NCBI GenBank assembly: GCA_964006375.1
Contig: OZ023265.1
Span: 163,768,118-163,832,117, forward strand
DNA from: Tillus elongatus
Lineage: Eukaryota; Arthropoda; Insecta; Coleoptera; Cleridae
Direction of reading: 5' to 3'
DNA length: 64,000 nt
The notes beneath the pieces were generated by a model. That model saw nothing but the letters and a program-made list of their open reading frames with translations, was not told where the DNA came from and did no database searches. Shown one piece after another: positions 37,075-54,928 of the stretch. Position 1 is the first letter of the stretch, and each line of letters starts with the position of its first letter. Position numbers and translations under genes: made by a program.

Positions 37075-37618
37075 CAATCAGATTGAGGCCGTACAAAATA
37101 GATTCTTAAGAATTTGTGCTTACAGAATGGGCTTTCAGAGAAATGATCTTAACCTTTCTTATTTGCGGAATCGGCTGCACTTGCAGTCACTGAGAGGTAG
37201 AAGGATTGTCAGTGATGTTTGTTTTTTGCACAAATTATTAGTGAATAAAATTGATAGTCCTTCTTTGCTTGAGTTAGTCTCTCTAAGGATTCCGAACTGC
37301 ACGAGAGCGAGGGAGGTTTTTGTGGTTCCCTTCCATCGAACCAATTATGGCTTTTTCAGTCCGATGTCGAGAGTGGCGAGAACTGCAAATGAGTATTCGG
37401 AGCTCTTGGACATGTTTAATGATTCTGACCGTGTAATTAGAGGAATTTTGAGAGGTGTTATTGATTGAATTGTCATACATATGGTATACAGGTTATGTTT
37501 TGCTTTCTTTTTTTTTTTTTATGTTCTCATATTGTGATTATTTAAGACTAATGTAGTTTTAGATGTTCTTATTATTATTGTAAATGGTTAATCCGTTGAA
37601 TAAATAAAAATAAATAAA

Positions 37619-37621
<3 letters not shown>
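37075..37621 (+). mobile_element. LINE family J3, C-terminal fragment
   Basis: It reads QIEAVQNRFLRICAYRMGFQ, SYLRNRLHLQSLRGRRIVSD and VPFHRTNYGFFSPMSRVART to a stop at 37466-37468, then about 150 bp of 3' region ending AATAAATAAAAATAAATAA. The block VQNRFLRxxAYR..LxSLxxRR is the post-RT tail of Jockey-like LINEs. The tail abuts the (TA)n tract at 37622. Confidence 0.8.

Positions 37622-37702
<81 letters not shown>
37622..37702. repeat. (TA)n microsatellite, left of element A1
   Basis: About 80 bp of TA between the LINE J3 tail and element A1. A matching tract lies right of A1 at 40140-40246, so A1 landed inside one array. Confidence 0.95.
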
Positions 37703-40325
<2,623 letters not shown>

Positions 40326-40528
40326 ACTAAAATTATAAGGGACGGCTAACAAACTGAATCTAATGTCTGCGATAATTTGACTTCTGTCTTCTTTACTACG
40401 AGACCAAAATAGTTCAGTAATTGTCTGAACTCCTTGGAAAGATTTCATATGTTTCCTGTGTCCCGATAGCGGAATTCCGCTACGGTTGGCAACACTATAT
40501 AACTGTTTTGTATCATAACATGACTTAC

Positions 40529-40664
40529 CCCATCTAACAATGTCTGTTTAAGGTGCCTATGCAAGTCTTTTCTATAAGGAAATCTCAATCCGCTAACTTT
40601 AAATACATTGTGGTCTCTGTCAAAGAAATAAACTTCATCCTCACCATCGATTAGCATCATATAC
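40529..40664 (-). CDS. RNGTT: mRNA capping enzyme exon: motif III
   Basis: Minus strand, 136 nt; acceptor ttccag ends at 40665 and donor GTAAGT covers 40523-40528. The first base completes the arginine of KADGTR. The exon then reads [40 protein letters not shown] and TLLDG. The [15 protein letters not shown] run is motif III, which holds the guanine/ribose side of the GTP pocket, followed by the LPFR-like segment of animal capping enzymes. The final LLDG joins EMVID of the next exon. Confidence 0.96.
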
Positions 40665-41039
40665 CTGGAACAAATTACTCCATTATACAAATAATGATAA
40701 TAAATTACTATTTTGGAAGCAGTTTGTGTCAGTTGAGATATTGATTATTTTCTGGGCACCAGTAGTTATCACAGCAAAATATAATGCAGGCTTCACACGA
40801 TCAGTAACATTGTGTACAGTGATGATACTTTTGCGATTCTGAAAGTTTTTGGGCAGAGCCAATACCGACAGAAATAAATATGGATCATGTAAGGGCAGCA
40901 CTGTCGGTTTTTGCAGCCATGAAGTCAACGTCGCCCATGTGCCTTCACCAGTTTTACTCCTACCTGAAGTTGAACAAGCATTATCAATATTAAGTAGAAA
41001 TTATTGGAGCTTGTAAGTCAAAAATACGATACGGCAAGT

Positions 41040-43900
<2,861 letters not shown>

Positions 43901-44040
43901 AACATATAAAAATTGAAACGGACCCCGGATATGTGTTCCTAGGGGGCCTAGTTTGCGGTCATTTGAAGAAATTTTTTCAAAATTCAAAAGTCGGGATCTC
44001 CTCATTAGTGAATTTTTTTTAAGAAAATTCACTAAAAATT

Positions 44041-44290
44041 AGAATGTATGCATAATTGGAGACTTAAACATACATTTATTAAATAATAACAATGAAAAAG
44101 CTGAGTATGTGGAATTGTTATACACATATGGATATCAGGTTATTTATAAAACACAACCAACAAGAGAGACAGAAAACACTGCTACACTCATCGACCATGT
44201 CATCATAAATAATCAAAATAAACAGATCAACATAAAATTCTCTGTATCCAGTATAACTGATCATGCAATTCGGGAAATTTTGGCAGTGTG
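44041..44290 (+). mobile_element. LINE endonuclease fragment
   Basis: It reads CIIGDLNIHLLNNN, AEYVELLYTYGYQVIYK, TATLIDHVIINNQN and SSITDHAIREI. GDxNIxL, then LIDHVIxN, then SxSDHxxI is the order of the C-terminal half of a LINE apurinic endonuclease, with the catalytic D and H. The rest of the LINE is missing. Confidence 0.7.
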
Positions 44291-44987
44291 AAAGGTGAAA
44301 TTTAACAGTTCTATTTTATTTAATGGTGTGTTGTGTTGAGTGCACGGTCTCCTAATAAATTAGTCGTAATTTTGTTCCGATAATTTCAATTCATTTTTGG
44401 TCTAATAAAGCAATACTTAACTGAAACTCTGCGAACATAAGTATTAATGATGTTTGGGTATTGTGATATGTGTAAAACATAGGCACAAGTTGTTAACCTA
44501 TTTAGTGAAAAACATCCAGATTTGCCCCCACTAACCAAGGGAACTGTGTCAAAGATACATTCATAATTTCGTGATTATGGGTCCGTTAAACCACTGCATC
44601 TCTATAAACTACAACACGTTTAAGAGTTGATTGACGACGATTCTGATAGAAGACTGCAATTTTGTGAACAACTGCTAGACATGTTACATAGAAATGTTAT
44701 TTCTTCTGCCGACGTTCTGTTTTCCGATGAAGCAACATTTATTTTCAACTGCGATGTAAACAGGCAAAATTGCAGATACTAGGCTGCCGAAAACCCCCAC
44801 TGGATGAGACAGACACACACTCAGCGTCCTCAAAAGTTGAACGTTTGGGCTGGTATCATTGGTGATCAGGTAGTTGGACCTGTTTTTATAGAAAATCTAA
44901 ACGATCCAAGATATTTAGAAATGCTTAGAAGAACATGTTGTCCCAATGTTAGCAGAATTGCATCCAAATGTAATGAAACCTAATATT
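44289..44987 (+). mobile_element. DD41D-type element C, left part, first copy
   Basis: Broken frames read VNLFSEKHPDLPPLTKGTVS, FRDYGSVKPLHL, RLQFCEQLLDMLHRNVISSA, DVLFSDEATFIFNCDVNRQN (first D), then LNVWAGIIGDQVVGPVFIEN and LHPNVMKP. The left end AAGGTGAAATTTAA is a weak match to the inverse of the right end at 51497 (CAAGGTGGAAATTTAA). The gene is cut by LINE J1 and resumes at 51048. This first part is present twice because of a tandem duplication starting at 44393. Confidence 0.75.
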
Positions 44988-46980
44988 TATTTTTTTTTTT
45001 TTTTTAATTTATTCATACACCATCCAACAGCTTAAAAGCCAAATTAAGGATGGGCCAATACACAAAACATAATAACAAACAATAATCAAACTATACAAAA
45101 GAGAGTCACAAATTAGATCGCTTTGAAAAACATTTTTATCTCTGATATATTACATGAGAAAATATCTAGGCGGTCTAGCAGTACAGAGTAATCATTGCAC
45201 ATCTGGTAAATTGGAGACGATCGCAGAAATCGCGTACGAGCAGTCGGGAAATAGAATGTGCCTGAAAAACGTGCTGCAATACGAGGCACGTTGAAATAAA
45301 GTTGCTGAAGCAGACTAGGGCAGTCGAACACAGAATTAACCAGTTTGTATAAAGATATAATGAAACTGCACTGCCTGCGCATCGATAGGCTCTGCAGACT
45401 AAAACGAAGAAGTAAACTTTCCTGAGGAAAACCAATAGATGGGATATCGACCATCCTCACGAAAGCTAAGAAATTTTTGAAATTTCCTTTGCACTGATTC
45501 TAGACTTGCAACATGTATCTCATAAGTAGGAGCCCACACAACTGAGCCATATTCAACTCGGGACCTAACCAAACAACTAAATAGCAGGAGGAGGGTGTCA
45601 GTCTGTGTAAAATTTTTGCTGTTTCTTATCAGAAACCCAATAGTTTTGTAAGCGGAACTGGCAGTCTGCTCATAGTGTGGTTTAAAAGATAGAGTACCAT
45701 CAAAAACAATTCCAAGGTCCTTAACTGTCCCGGGGCGATCAAGTGGAAGCCCTCTTATATTGTACCCAAAAGTAACTGCGTGCTTATTTCGAGTAAAGGA
45801 CATCACACAACACTTGGAAACATTCATAGAAAGACCACTCCGACAACACCATTCATCAAGGATCTGAAGACAGTTCTGGAGCTGCAAACAGTCATCAACA
45901 CTCGAAATATTTGCGAAAATCTTAATATCATCTGCATACATTAAAAAAGGAACATGTAAAACATGTTTAACTGGGTCAATAAATATATTAAACAGTAATG
46001 GACCAAGTATGGAACCCTGCGGCACTCCCGAAGTTACGTGATAGGTGTTAGATTTGAAGCCCCCAACCTCAACAAATTACCTCCTTCCATCCAGGTAAGA
46101 TCTAAATAAGCCAAGCAAGCCCTCGGAGAATCCGATAGCCCTCATCCTGTCAATCAGAACAGAGTGATTTAGACAATCGAAGGCCTTCGATAGATCAGTA
46201 TACACAGCATCAACCTGTGAAGAGCGGTCAAGAGCGGAACCAAAGAACTGTGTAACGTCAACTAAATTCGTTACAGTCCATTTCCCTGGAATGAAACCAT
46301 GCTGAGAAATAGAGAGTCTGTTTTTGATGTGAAACAGTATTTGCTGAAAAAGGCAGGACTCGAAAATCTCACAGAAGACACATAGTATGGCTATTGGTCG
46401 ATAGTTTGATGAATCACCACTATCCCCCGCCTTGAAGACAGGGAAAACCCGTGACAGCTTCCAAATCGCGGGGAATGTTCCAGATCTAAGAATCAGTTCA
46501 AAAATTTTCTTAAGTGGAGTCAGGAAAGCATATAAGCAGTCGTGCACCAAGAAGCCAGGAACTAGATCAGGTCCACAGGACACGTTAGCCTTGATTCTCT
46601 TAGCAGCTGTAATAATTTCATCATCTGTAAAGTCATCAACAAAAAACATTGTGATGTCACCTGAAGCCAGGATGGCGGCTGTAGGTGATGAGGTGGGGGT
46701 GGAACCAGAACATCCTGCAAAATAAGAAGCAAAACTGTCAACTGCCTGTTGCCGGTTAGATGAATTCCCAATAGAAAAGTTTTGACGGCGCCGAGAAGAG
46801 CAGTTCCAGAATTTTTTAGGATTAGACCTAATCTCTCTTTCAACCCTCTGAAAGTAGTTTACTCAAGAAAGATAAATGTCTCTCTTAAGTTTTTGTCTCA
46901 GCTCCCTAAATCTATCCAGAAACTTCACACTTCCAGACTTCTTAAACTTACACCATAATGAATATTTATATTTGATACTA
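44393..46980. repeat. Tandem duplication, unit A (2588 bp)
   Basis: Unit A starts ATTTTTGGTCTAATAAAGCA and matches 46981-49571 throughout, with scattered substitutions and small indels. Each unit holds the left part of element C plus the 3' half of a minus-strand J1 LINE. The unit A/B junction at 46980/46981 joins LINE sequence (TTGATACTA) to mid-element-C sequence. Confidence 0.95.
44988..46980 (-). mobile_element. LINE J1, duplicated 3' half (unit A)
   Basis: On the minus strand this holds the RT part (DDFTDDEIITAAKRIKANVS, NYRPIAILCVFCEIFE, AVYTDLSKAFDCLNHSVLI, MPQGSILGPLLFNIF, LMYADDIKIFANI) and the C-terminal tail ending EIKMFFKAI, then the TAAAT/poly-A tail at 44988. An in-frame stop near 46080 and a frameshift near 45400 break the ORF. 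It ends at the duplication junction and so never had its own 5' part here. Confidence 0.92.
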
Positions 46981-49571
46981 ATTTTTGGTCTAATAAAGCA
47001 ATACTTAACTGAAACTCTGCGAACATAAGTATTAATGATGTTTGGGTATTGTGATATGTGTAAAACATAGGCACAAGTTGTTAACCTATTTAGTGAAAAA
47101 CATCCAGATTTGCCCCCACTAACCAAGGGAACTGTGTCAAAGATACATTCATAATTTCGTGATTATGGGTCCGTTAAACCACTGCATCTCTATAAACTAC
47201 AACACGTTTAAGAGTTGATTGACGACGATTCTGATAGAAGACTGCAATTTTGTGAACAACTGCTAGACATGTTACATAGAAATGTTATTTCTTCTGCCGA
47301 CGTTCTGTTTTCCGATGAAGCAACATTTATTTTCAACTGCGATGTAAACAGGCAAAATTGCAGATACTAGGCTGCCGAAAACCCCCACTGGATGAGACAG
47401 ACACACACTCAGCGTCCTCAAAAGTTGAACGTTTGGGCTGGTATCATTGGTGATCAGGTAGTTGGACCTGTTTTTATAGAAAATCTAAACGATCCAAGAT
47501 ATTTAGAAATGCTTAGAAGAACATGTTGTCCCAATGTTAGCAGAATTGCATCCAAATGTAATGAAACCTAATATTTATTTATTTATTTTTTTAAATTTAT
47601 TCATACACCATCCAACAGCTTAAAAGCCAAATTAAGGATGGGCCAATACACAAAACATAATAACAAACAATAATCAAACTATATATACAAAAGAGAGTCA
47701 CAAATTAGATCGCTTTGAAAAACATTTTTATCTCTGATATATTACATGAGAAAATATCTAGGCGGTCTAGCAGTACAGAGTAATCATTGCACATCTGGTA
47801 AATTGGAGACGATCGCAGAAATCGCGTACGAGCAGTCGGGAAATAGAATGTGCCTGGAAAACGTGCTGCAATACGAGGCACGTTGAAATAAAGTTGCTGA
47901 AGCAGACTAGGGCAGTCGAACACAGAATTAACCAGTTTGTATAAAGATATAATGAAACTGCACTGCCTGCGCATCGATAGGCTCTGCAGACTAAAACGAA
48001 GAAGTAAACTTTCCTGAGGAAAACCAATAGATGGGATATCGACCATCCTCACGAAAGCTAAGAAATTTTTGAAATTTCCTTTGCACTGATTCTAGACTTG
48101 CAACATGTATCTCATAAGTAGGAGCCCACACAACTGAGCCATATTCAAGTCGGGACCTAACCAAACAACTAAAGAGCAGGAGGAGGGTGTCAGTCTGTGA
48201 GAAATTTTTGCTGTTTCTTATCAGAAACCCAATAGTTTTGTAAGCGGAACTGGCAGTCTGCTCATAGTGTGGTTTAAAAGATAGAGTACCATCAAAAACA
48301 ATTTCAAGGTCCTTAACTGTCCCGGGGCGATCAAGTGGAAGCCCTCTTATATTGAACCCGAAAGTAACTGTGTGCTTATTTCGAGTAAAGGACATCACAC
48401 AACACTTGGAAACATTCATAGAAAGACCACTCTGACAACACCATTCATCAAGGATCTGAAGACAGTTCGGGAGCTGCAAACAGTCATCAACACTCGAAAT
48501 ATTTGCGAAAATCTTAATATTATCTGCATACATTAAAAAAGGAACATGTAAAACATGTTTAACTGGGTCAATAAATATATTAAACAGTAATGGACCGAGT
48601 ATGGAACCCTGCGGCACTCCCGAAGTTACGTGATAGGTGTAAGATTTGAAGCCCCCAACCTCAACAAATTGCCTCCTTCCATCCAGGTAAGATCTGAATA
48701 AGCCAAACAAGCCCTCGGAGAATCCGATAGCCCCCATCCTGTCAATCAGAACAGAGTGATTTAGACAATCGAAGGCCTTAGATAGATCAGTACACACAGC
48801 ATCAACCTGTGAAGAGCGGTCAAGAGCGGAAGCAATGAACTGTGTAAAGTCAACTAAATTCGTTACAGTTGATCTCCCTGGAATGAAACCATGCTGAGAA
48901 ATAGAGTCTGTTTTTGATGTGAAACAGTATTCGCCGAAAAAGGCAGGCCTCGAAAATCCCACAGAAGACACATAGTATGGCTATTGGTCGATAGTTTGAT
49001 GGATCACCACTACCCCCGCCTTGAAGACAAGGAAAACCCGTGACAGCTTCCAAATCGCGGGGAATGTTCCAGATCTAAGAATCAGTTCAAAAATTTTCCT
49101 AAGTGGAGTCAGGAAAGCATATAAGCAGTCGCGCACCAAGAAGCCAGGAACTAGATCAGGTCCACAGGACATGTTAGCCTTGATTCTCTTAGCAGCTGTA
49201 ATAATTTCATCATCTGTAAAGTCATCAACAAAAAACATTGTGATGTCACTCGAAGCCAGGCTGGCGGCTGTAGGTGATGAGGTGGGGGTGGAACCAGAAC
49301 ATCCTGCAAAATAAGAAGCAAAACTGTCAACTGCCTGTTGCCGGTTAGATGAATTCCCAATAGAAAAGTTTTGACGGCGGCGAGAAGAGCAGTTCCAGAA
49401 TTTTTTAAGATTAGACCTAATCTCTCTTTCAACCCTCTGAAAGTAGTTTACTCGAGAAAGATAAATGTATCTCTTAAGTTTTTGTCTCAGCTCCCTAAAT
49501 CTATCCAGAAACTCCACACTTCCAGACTTCTTAAACACTTACACCATAATGAATATTTATATTTAATACTA
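46981..49571. repeat. Tandem duplication, unit B
   Basis: Second copy of the segment at 44393-46980. Here the LINE continues to the right into its ORF2 endonuclease and ORF1, so unit B holds the original junction and unit A the copy, or the event was equivalent. Confidence 0.95.
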
Positions 49572-51047
49572 ACCTTAATTTCTTTAGAAAACCACGGGCG
49601 ATACCTATTACATGCTCTTGGAGCAGTCATGGGAACATATAGATCAAACAAGTCGTAAATTCTGGAATAGAAAAAGTCAAGCATAGAATCAACATCCTGA
49701 AGCCCATCCATGCCATCCCAGCACAAGCCGCCAAGCTCTGCATACAATCTGACAAAATCACATTTTCGAAAATTATATAATCCCTGCCCAGTGTTACCAA
49801 CAGGGGAAGAGACCACTGAACCCCTGATCGGAAACTCTATGATTAAGGGGTGATGATGACCATCAGGAATCACGGGCGAAACAAGAGCCTCCCCCACCAA
49901 GCAAGTGTCTGTAAACAAAACCACGTCAAGAATCCTGTTGTTAATATTCTCAACATGATTAAACTGTCCAAGGAGTATGACATTACAGAAATTTTGAAAA
50001 ACAGACACACGAGCGGAGGGGTCGTTCCGACGACAAGAAGCATATTCAGGCATGTTAAAGTCACCAACTAAGAATGTCTCGGGACCATATTTTATGCACA
50101 GGGACTTGAGAGCTTCAAACAAGAGGTAGTAGTCATTAATTGGAGTATTGGGAGGTATATAAACAACAAAAACATTAAGCGAGGCCCGATGATCCGAGAC
50201 TCTGACCCCCACAATGTCAATATTAGAAAGAGCATCAAATCCACCACAGTCCCTCCAAATATCAAGGCGACGAGTAGCAAAGCAAGCGTGCACAGCAAGC
50301 AGAACACCACCTCCTCTAGTCTTACAAGAAGTAGAAAAATCCCTATCTGATCTATAGACAATATATTGATCATCAAACAGTTCGCTACTATGAATGTCAC
50401 TATCCAGCCAAGTCTCAGTGAAAGCAAAACAGTCAAGAGGGTATGCCTGAGAGCAAACAAAAGAGTAAACATCATTAGTTCGTGTCCAGAGGCCCTTGAC
50501 GTTTTGATTGCCTCTCTGTTGAACAGGCAAAAGAAGAATAATGATTATGTCTAAAGCTTGAGACAGATCCAACAGGTTTGTTAGGAGACTGGGTTTCTAC
50601 CCCAACATGGCATTGCGGTGATTGCTATTTGATCTGCAAAATCTCCGCTCTCATCGATTGCAGCTTTTTCCTGTAAACCACACAGTTATGGTCCCAGGCT
50701 GCATGATCATGGGCAACTCCAGCCTTTACCTTAGCAGCATTGAAACAGTTCACACAACAAAGAGTAGTAGCCACACAGTTTTTCAGAGGATGGTCACCAG
50801 AACATTTAGAACATGTGGTTTTGCCCCTACAGAATCTGGAAGTATGATGGAAGCCAGAACAGTTAAAACATCACGTGATATCAATGCCACCGTGAACAGA
50901 GCAGCGATCATACCCGCTAAAAATCTGACCAATATCTAAAGCCAACTTATAAGAAACACAATCAACCTGCAGAACCGCCTGATAAATTCTATTATTATTT
51001 TTTAGATGATCAGTAGAAATAAACTTAACATTAGAGTCACCGAAGAA
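47576..51047 (-). mobile_element. LINE J1, longest copy (3472 bp), with TSD TAATATT
   Basis: Flanked by TAATATT at 47569-47575 and 51048-51054. On the minus strand the order is a 5'-truncated ORF1 with zinc knuckles, then ORF2. ORF2 has an endonuclease (VCSQAYPLDCFAFTETWLDS, ETFLVGDFNMPEYASCRRND, IIEFPIRGSV), an RT (KAFDCLNHSVLIDRMGAIGF, GVPQGSILGPLLFNIFI; the YADD box is changed to YADN at 48527) and the C-terminal tail EIKMFFKAI. Frameshifts near 49530 (2-nt insertion), 49010 and 48040 break it. The tail points left. It split element C and lies in an RNGTT intron, in the sense of RNGTT. Confidence 0.93.
50630..51047 (-). pseudogene. LINE J1 ORF1 (gag-like) C-terminal part with zinc knuckles
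   Basis: Minus strand: it reads KFISTDHLKNNNRIYQAVLQ, LALDIGQIFSGYDRCSVHGG, CFNCSGFHHTSRFC, CSKCSGDHPLKNC and CCVNC...HDHAAWDHNC. Three CCHC-type knuckles at the C-terminus are the mark of Jockey-clade ORF1 proteins, which bind element RNA. The frame ends LRAEILQIK-like text and a stop near 50630. The N-terminal part is lost by 5' truncation. Confidence 0.8.
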
Positions 51048-51497
51048 TAATATTCCCCATGAAAGGATATGGTTTCAACAAGACGGTGCACCGCCCCACT
51101 TTGATCTTCAATTACAGGAGTATTTACACAAAATCTTTCCACAAAGATGGATTGGACGAAGACGTTTCGCAGAATGGCCCGCTCGATCACCAGATCTTAC
51201 ACCTCTTGATTTCTTTTTATAGGGATACCTTAAAAAACAGAGAATATAAAACGCAACCTGCTGATTTAGATTATTTGAAAATGAAAATAACAACAGAAAT
51301 TAGGAACGTAACGCCCGACGTGTTGAACAGAGTTGGGGAAGAATTCCAGAACAGATTATTTCGTTGTGTGCAAGTGAATGGAGAACATTTTGAACATTGA
51401 TTATAAGAAAGGGACTTTTTATTAGGTTTATTTTCGAAATTTGAATTTCAGGGTAAACTGTTTAGTTTTAATATATCGGTATTAAATTTCCACCTTG
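51048..51497 (+). mobile_element. DD41D-type element C, right part
   Basis: It continues the gene cut at 47575: HERIWFQQDGAPPHFDLQLQ (second D), then WPARSPDLTPLDFFL, stop, GYLKK (third D). D-to-D spacing is 41. The C-terminus (RNVTPDVLNRVGEEFQNRLF) runs to 51400. The right terminus CCACCTTG is followed by TA at 51498-51499. A stop just after the third D and frame slips disable it. Confidence 0.8.
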
Positions 51498-51499
51498 TA

Positions 51500-52533
51500 T
51501 TGAAAACTGTAATATTAGACCATACATGTGGGGTATCTCCGCATTCAGAAAAATGTGATCTATCGAATTGTGATGAAAAAATATAGGGTTGCTATTTAAA
51601 AAAAAATATTGATAAAGTGGTGGAGGTAAAGTGGTAGGAGTTTAATTTTTTTAACTATGATTATAAGATTATGTTCGACAAATTAAACTTCATGTGTCTC
51701 AGCGTTTTCCACAAAAACTATTTTTTACTGAATAATGAATTTTATTCCAAAAGTGTGTTTCACACTGCATAATTTAAGTTAAGTTAACCTCAAAATATAT
51801 GTAATTTTATGTTGTTAATTGTAGAACTTGTTACCAGTGCAAATGTAGTTTTGAGTTCGTAAATAAAGAATATTGAAAAAAAAAGCTTACAAATCGCAAC
51901 TTTTTTAACCCATCGGTTCGAGCTGTCCTGACCTGAGCTGAGCGAGGTTTGTCATCAATTGAAATTTCACCCCTTCAAAACAGGAAAACCACTCAAACAC
52001 TCGAGTTTTCCCAACTGCATCATCCTTGTAGACCGTTTTTAACATTTCAAGAGTTTTTGTGCCAGTTTTTCAAGCAAGAAGCAAAACTTTACAACAGCAC
52101 GCTGTCCAAGAGCATTAGCCAATACAAAAACGATGAGCACACAAAACAGCTCTCACTAAAAAATTGACACAAGCCGAATGGAACCTTCTTTAGCAACCAC
52201 GCTCAGCTTACTGACTCGGGAATGGTAGCTCTATACGCTCCTAGCGTCACAACGTGGTATTACAAGAACTCTGCCCACCACAGTATCAGTTCGGTTTCTT
52301 TTGGGTACCTCATCTAAGGAATACTGATACAAATACTGATCGTGTAAAGTGAATTTCGAAACACTGACAAAATACTGGAACTATCAAGTACTGTCGGTGA
52401 TACTGATCATGTGAGACCAATAAAACTGATAGTGTTGACCAGAAAGTATTCGTATACGATTCATAAGAGTATTCCGCCTAAATATTGAAGTTGTGAACTT
52501 TTGAAAATTTCTCAAAACACCACATCCACTTAC
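51500..52533. other. RNGTT intron sequence, nothing assigned
   Basis: AT-rich. Near 52270-52410 the string TACTGATA and relatives recur several times, which may mark an old element. No gene. Confidence 0.45.
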
Positions 52534-52779
52534 CTAGTGCCATCCGCTTTCCAAGAAACCTTATACTGTTTCATGCTGAGAAATTTGAGGTTATTCATAT
52601 CCATGGAGACGGGCTGACATCCCGGGAAACCATTCTTAGTCTTCCAATCGCACATTCGCTGCACTGCTCTCTGCAACTGGCACGCCTTGGGTTGCTCTGT
52701 GAAGGGTTTTACACCAGGTACTCCCTCCATGAAGACGCCAACCTTTGCATGTCTCGCCTTCTTGCGAGGAGGTTCACCA
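52534..52779 (-). CDS. RNGTT: mRNA capping enzyme exon: active-site lysine motif I
   Basis: Minus strand, 246 nt; acceptor atatttcag ends at 52780 and donor GTAAGT covers 52528-52533. It reads GEPPRKKARHAKVGVFMEGV, PGVKPFTEQPKACQLQRAVQ, FPGCQPVSMDMNNLKFL and YKVSWKADGT(R). K-A-D-G-T-R is motif I: the lysine forms the covalent Lys-GMP intermediate. FPGxQPVSM is a conserved lead-in of animal guanylyltransferase domains. The arginine codon is split across the intron (AG plus G). The basic PRKKARH stretch could act in nuclear localisation. Confidence 0.97.
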
Positions 52780-53225
52780 CTGAAATATGTCAGCACGATA
52801 AATAATAACCTCTTAAAATTAAAAACGCACTTACTAAAACTCCTGTACTAACTATAGGAGTCAAGAGAGATGGAGGGAAAACCTCAAAATGCTCCAAGAC
52901 AACATCAAGCACCCAAGTGGAAAATTTTTTTGAACCTGTCATAAATCTGACAAGTGATTTAAAACAAACAGTTGGTCTATGTCAATGAAAAGAGTGATGA
53001 TTTAGTGAACAGATATATAAGACCAAATACAAGTTCCATGTTTTTGAGTCCAGTGACTTAAACATAAATCTTGAGGTAAACGTTCAGATTATCTGACACA
53101 CTAAATACAAGGAAATTTATGTCTCACTAGATAATAAGTAAACTGTAGTGGTTTTACTAGATTTAAGCAAAGCATCTGACTGTGTCGACCATTATAAACT
53201 TTTTACCAAGTTACACAGTGCACCA

Positions 53226-54928
53226 CATTAAAATATCAGACATTTATACTAAACTTGCAGCCCTAGATGTCAGTAAAAGTCCTGGGCCAGACGGTATTCC
53301 CCCATCTCTTCTTAGGTGCTGTAGTTTTAATTTGTCTAGACCTTTATGGTTCATCTTTAATTTATCTCTGGAAATGGGTGTTTTCCCTACATGCTGGAAA
53401 CTTAGTTTCATTATTCCAATTTTTAAATCTGGTGACAGAGGTCTTGTTGAGAACTACCGACCGATAAGTATTCTTAGCGTTATTCCTAAAATTTTTGAGG
53501 ATCTTCTGTGTGAGACTCTTACTTCTCTCCTTAGAGGTTCAATCATTTACCAGCAATATGGATTTATATCAGGTCGTTCTGCTGACCTAAACCTGTTGGT
53601 GTAGAGTGCCTACTTGTCGGAGTCCTTGGCGGCGGGTATTCAGGTTGACTCTGTTTATACCGACTTTTCCAAGGCCTTTGACAGAGTGAACCATAACCTC
53701 TTAATCCATAAGCTACATATGTTTGGTGTTGGCGACCCTCTTCTCAGCTGGATAGGTAGTTACCTTTCTGACCGATATCAGGTGGTGCGGATAGGGAATT
53801 TTATGTCCAATGGGATAAAGGTTTTGTCTGGTGTGCCACAAGGTTCTCACTTGGGGCCCTTGCTATTTAATATCTTCATTAATGATATTCATGAGTGTTT
53901 TTCTCATTGTAGATTTTTGTTGTTTGCTGACGATCTGAAATTATTCTCCGGGATTACAAGTCCCTCAGACTTTTTTAAGATTCAGTACGACATTGACAAC
54001 TTAATAAGCTGGTGTCTTAACAATGGGATGGAACTCAATCCATCTAAATGCCAATCAATTTCTTTTTATAGAGGAAGGAACAGACTTGAACATACCTATT
54101 ACATCAACGGTGTACAATTGAAGTCTGTTGAATTAGTTAGAGATTTGGGTGTTACATTTGATTCATCTTTTTCATTTATTCCTCATGTTTCTAATGTGAT
54201 TTCTAAGTCTCTGAAGTTGCTTGGCTTTGTTAAAAGATGTACCTCTGATTTCACCAACATCAGATCTGTTAAAATTCTTTATTTTTCTCTTGTACGTCCT
54301 CATCTTGAATATGCCTCTTCTGTATGGTCTCCCTACTATGCATGTGATTCAGTCAGTCTTGAACAAGTACAGTGCAAATTTTTAAAGTTTCTTGCTTTCA
54401 AAAGCCACCATGACTGTGGTGGTATCGATGATTTACTAACATATTTTAATATCATGCCTCTTGATGTTCGACGTAAACAAAAAGATTTAAAACTTTTTTA
54501 TAATATAATTAACTTCGAGGTATCTTGTCCTCACTTACTTTCTATGATCAACTTCTTTGTTCCACCAAGAGTAACTCGTTCAAAGAGTTCATTTCTTGTC
54601 GCTTTTCATCGTACCAACTACAGTCACAACTCTTATTTAATTAGATGCTCAGTGTTGGCCAACAAATTGTCTGATGAACTTGACTTTTTCACAAGAAAAT
54701 CAGTTTTCTTAAAACAACTGTCACTTTGTAAGTTTAGTTAATCGGTACTTAATATTTATTGCCTATATTTTGCCTATATTGCCTATTGTTATTTTTATTT
54801 TTTTTTCATTTTGTCTAACTTGTAACCATTTTGTATGCTTTATTAACTGCTTTTATTGTATATATTTTTTCTTTTTGTACTTATCTAAAATGGGCTCCTG
54901 GCCCGTAAATAAATAAATAAATAAATGT
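53226..54928 (+). mobile_element. LINE family J4 (Jockey-like), near-open ORF2 3' part
   Basis: RT blocks are in order: LDVSKSPGPDGIPPSLLRCC, KLSFIIPIFKSGDRGLVENY and RPIS, SVYTDFSKAFDRVNHNLLIH, GVPQGSHLGPLLFNIFIND and FLLFADDLKLFSG (FADD catalytic box). Then come post-RT tails to a stop at 54739-54741 and a tail (TAAA)n near 54905-54925. Only one in-frame stop (TAG at about 53604) interrupts over 500 codons. It is therefore one of the youngest or best kept LINE copies here. It is 5' truncated and sits inside the outer LINE in an RNGTT intron, antisense. Confidence 0.88.

Noticed and set aside
44393..49571. The duplicated LINE halves as two independent insertions
   Set aside because: Both units share the same mariner/LINE junction and the same outer breakpoints, so one insertion followed by tandem duplication explains them.
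51949..52167. 72-codon + strand ORF in an RNGTT intron as a small gene
   Set aside because: No start context, domain or repeat relation was seen; length is within chance for this composition.
53226..54741. Long + strand ORFs at 53.2-54.7 kb as a host gene
   Set aside because: The protein carries the full LINE RT motif order and a TAAA tail; it is a retrotransposon.
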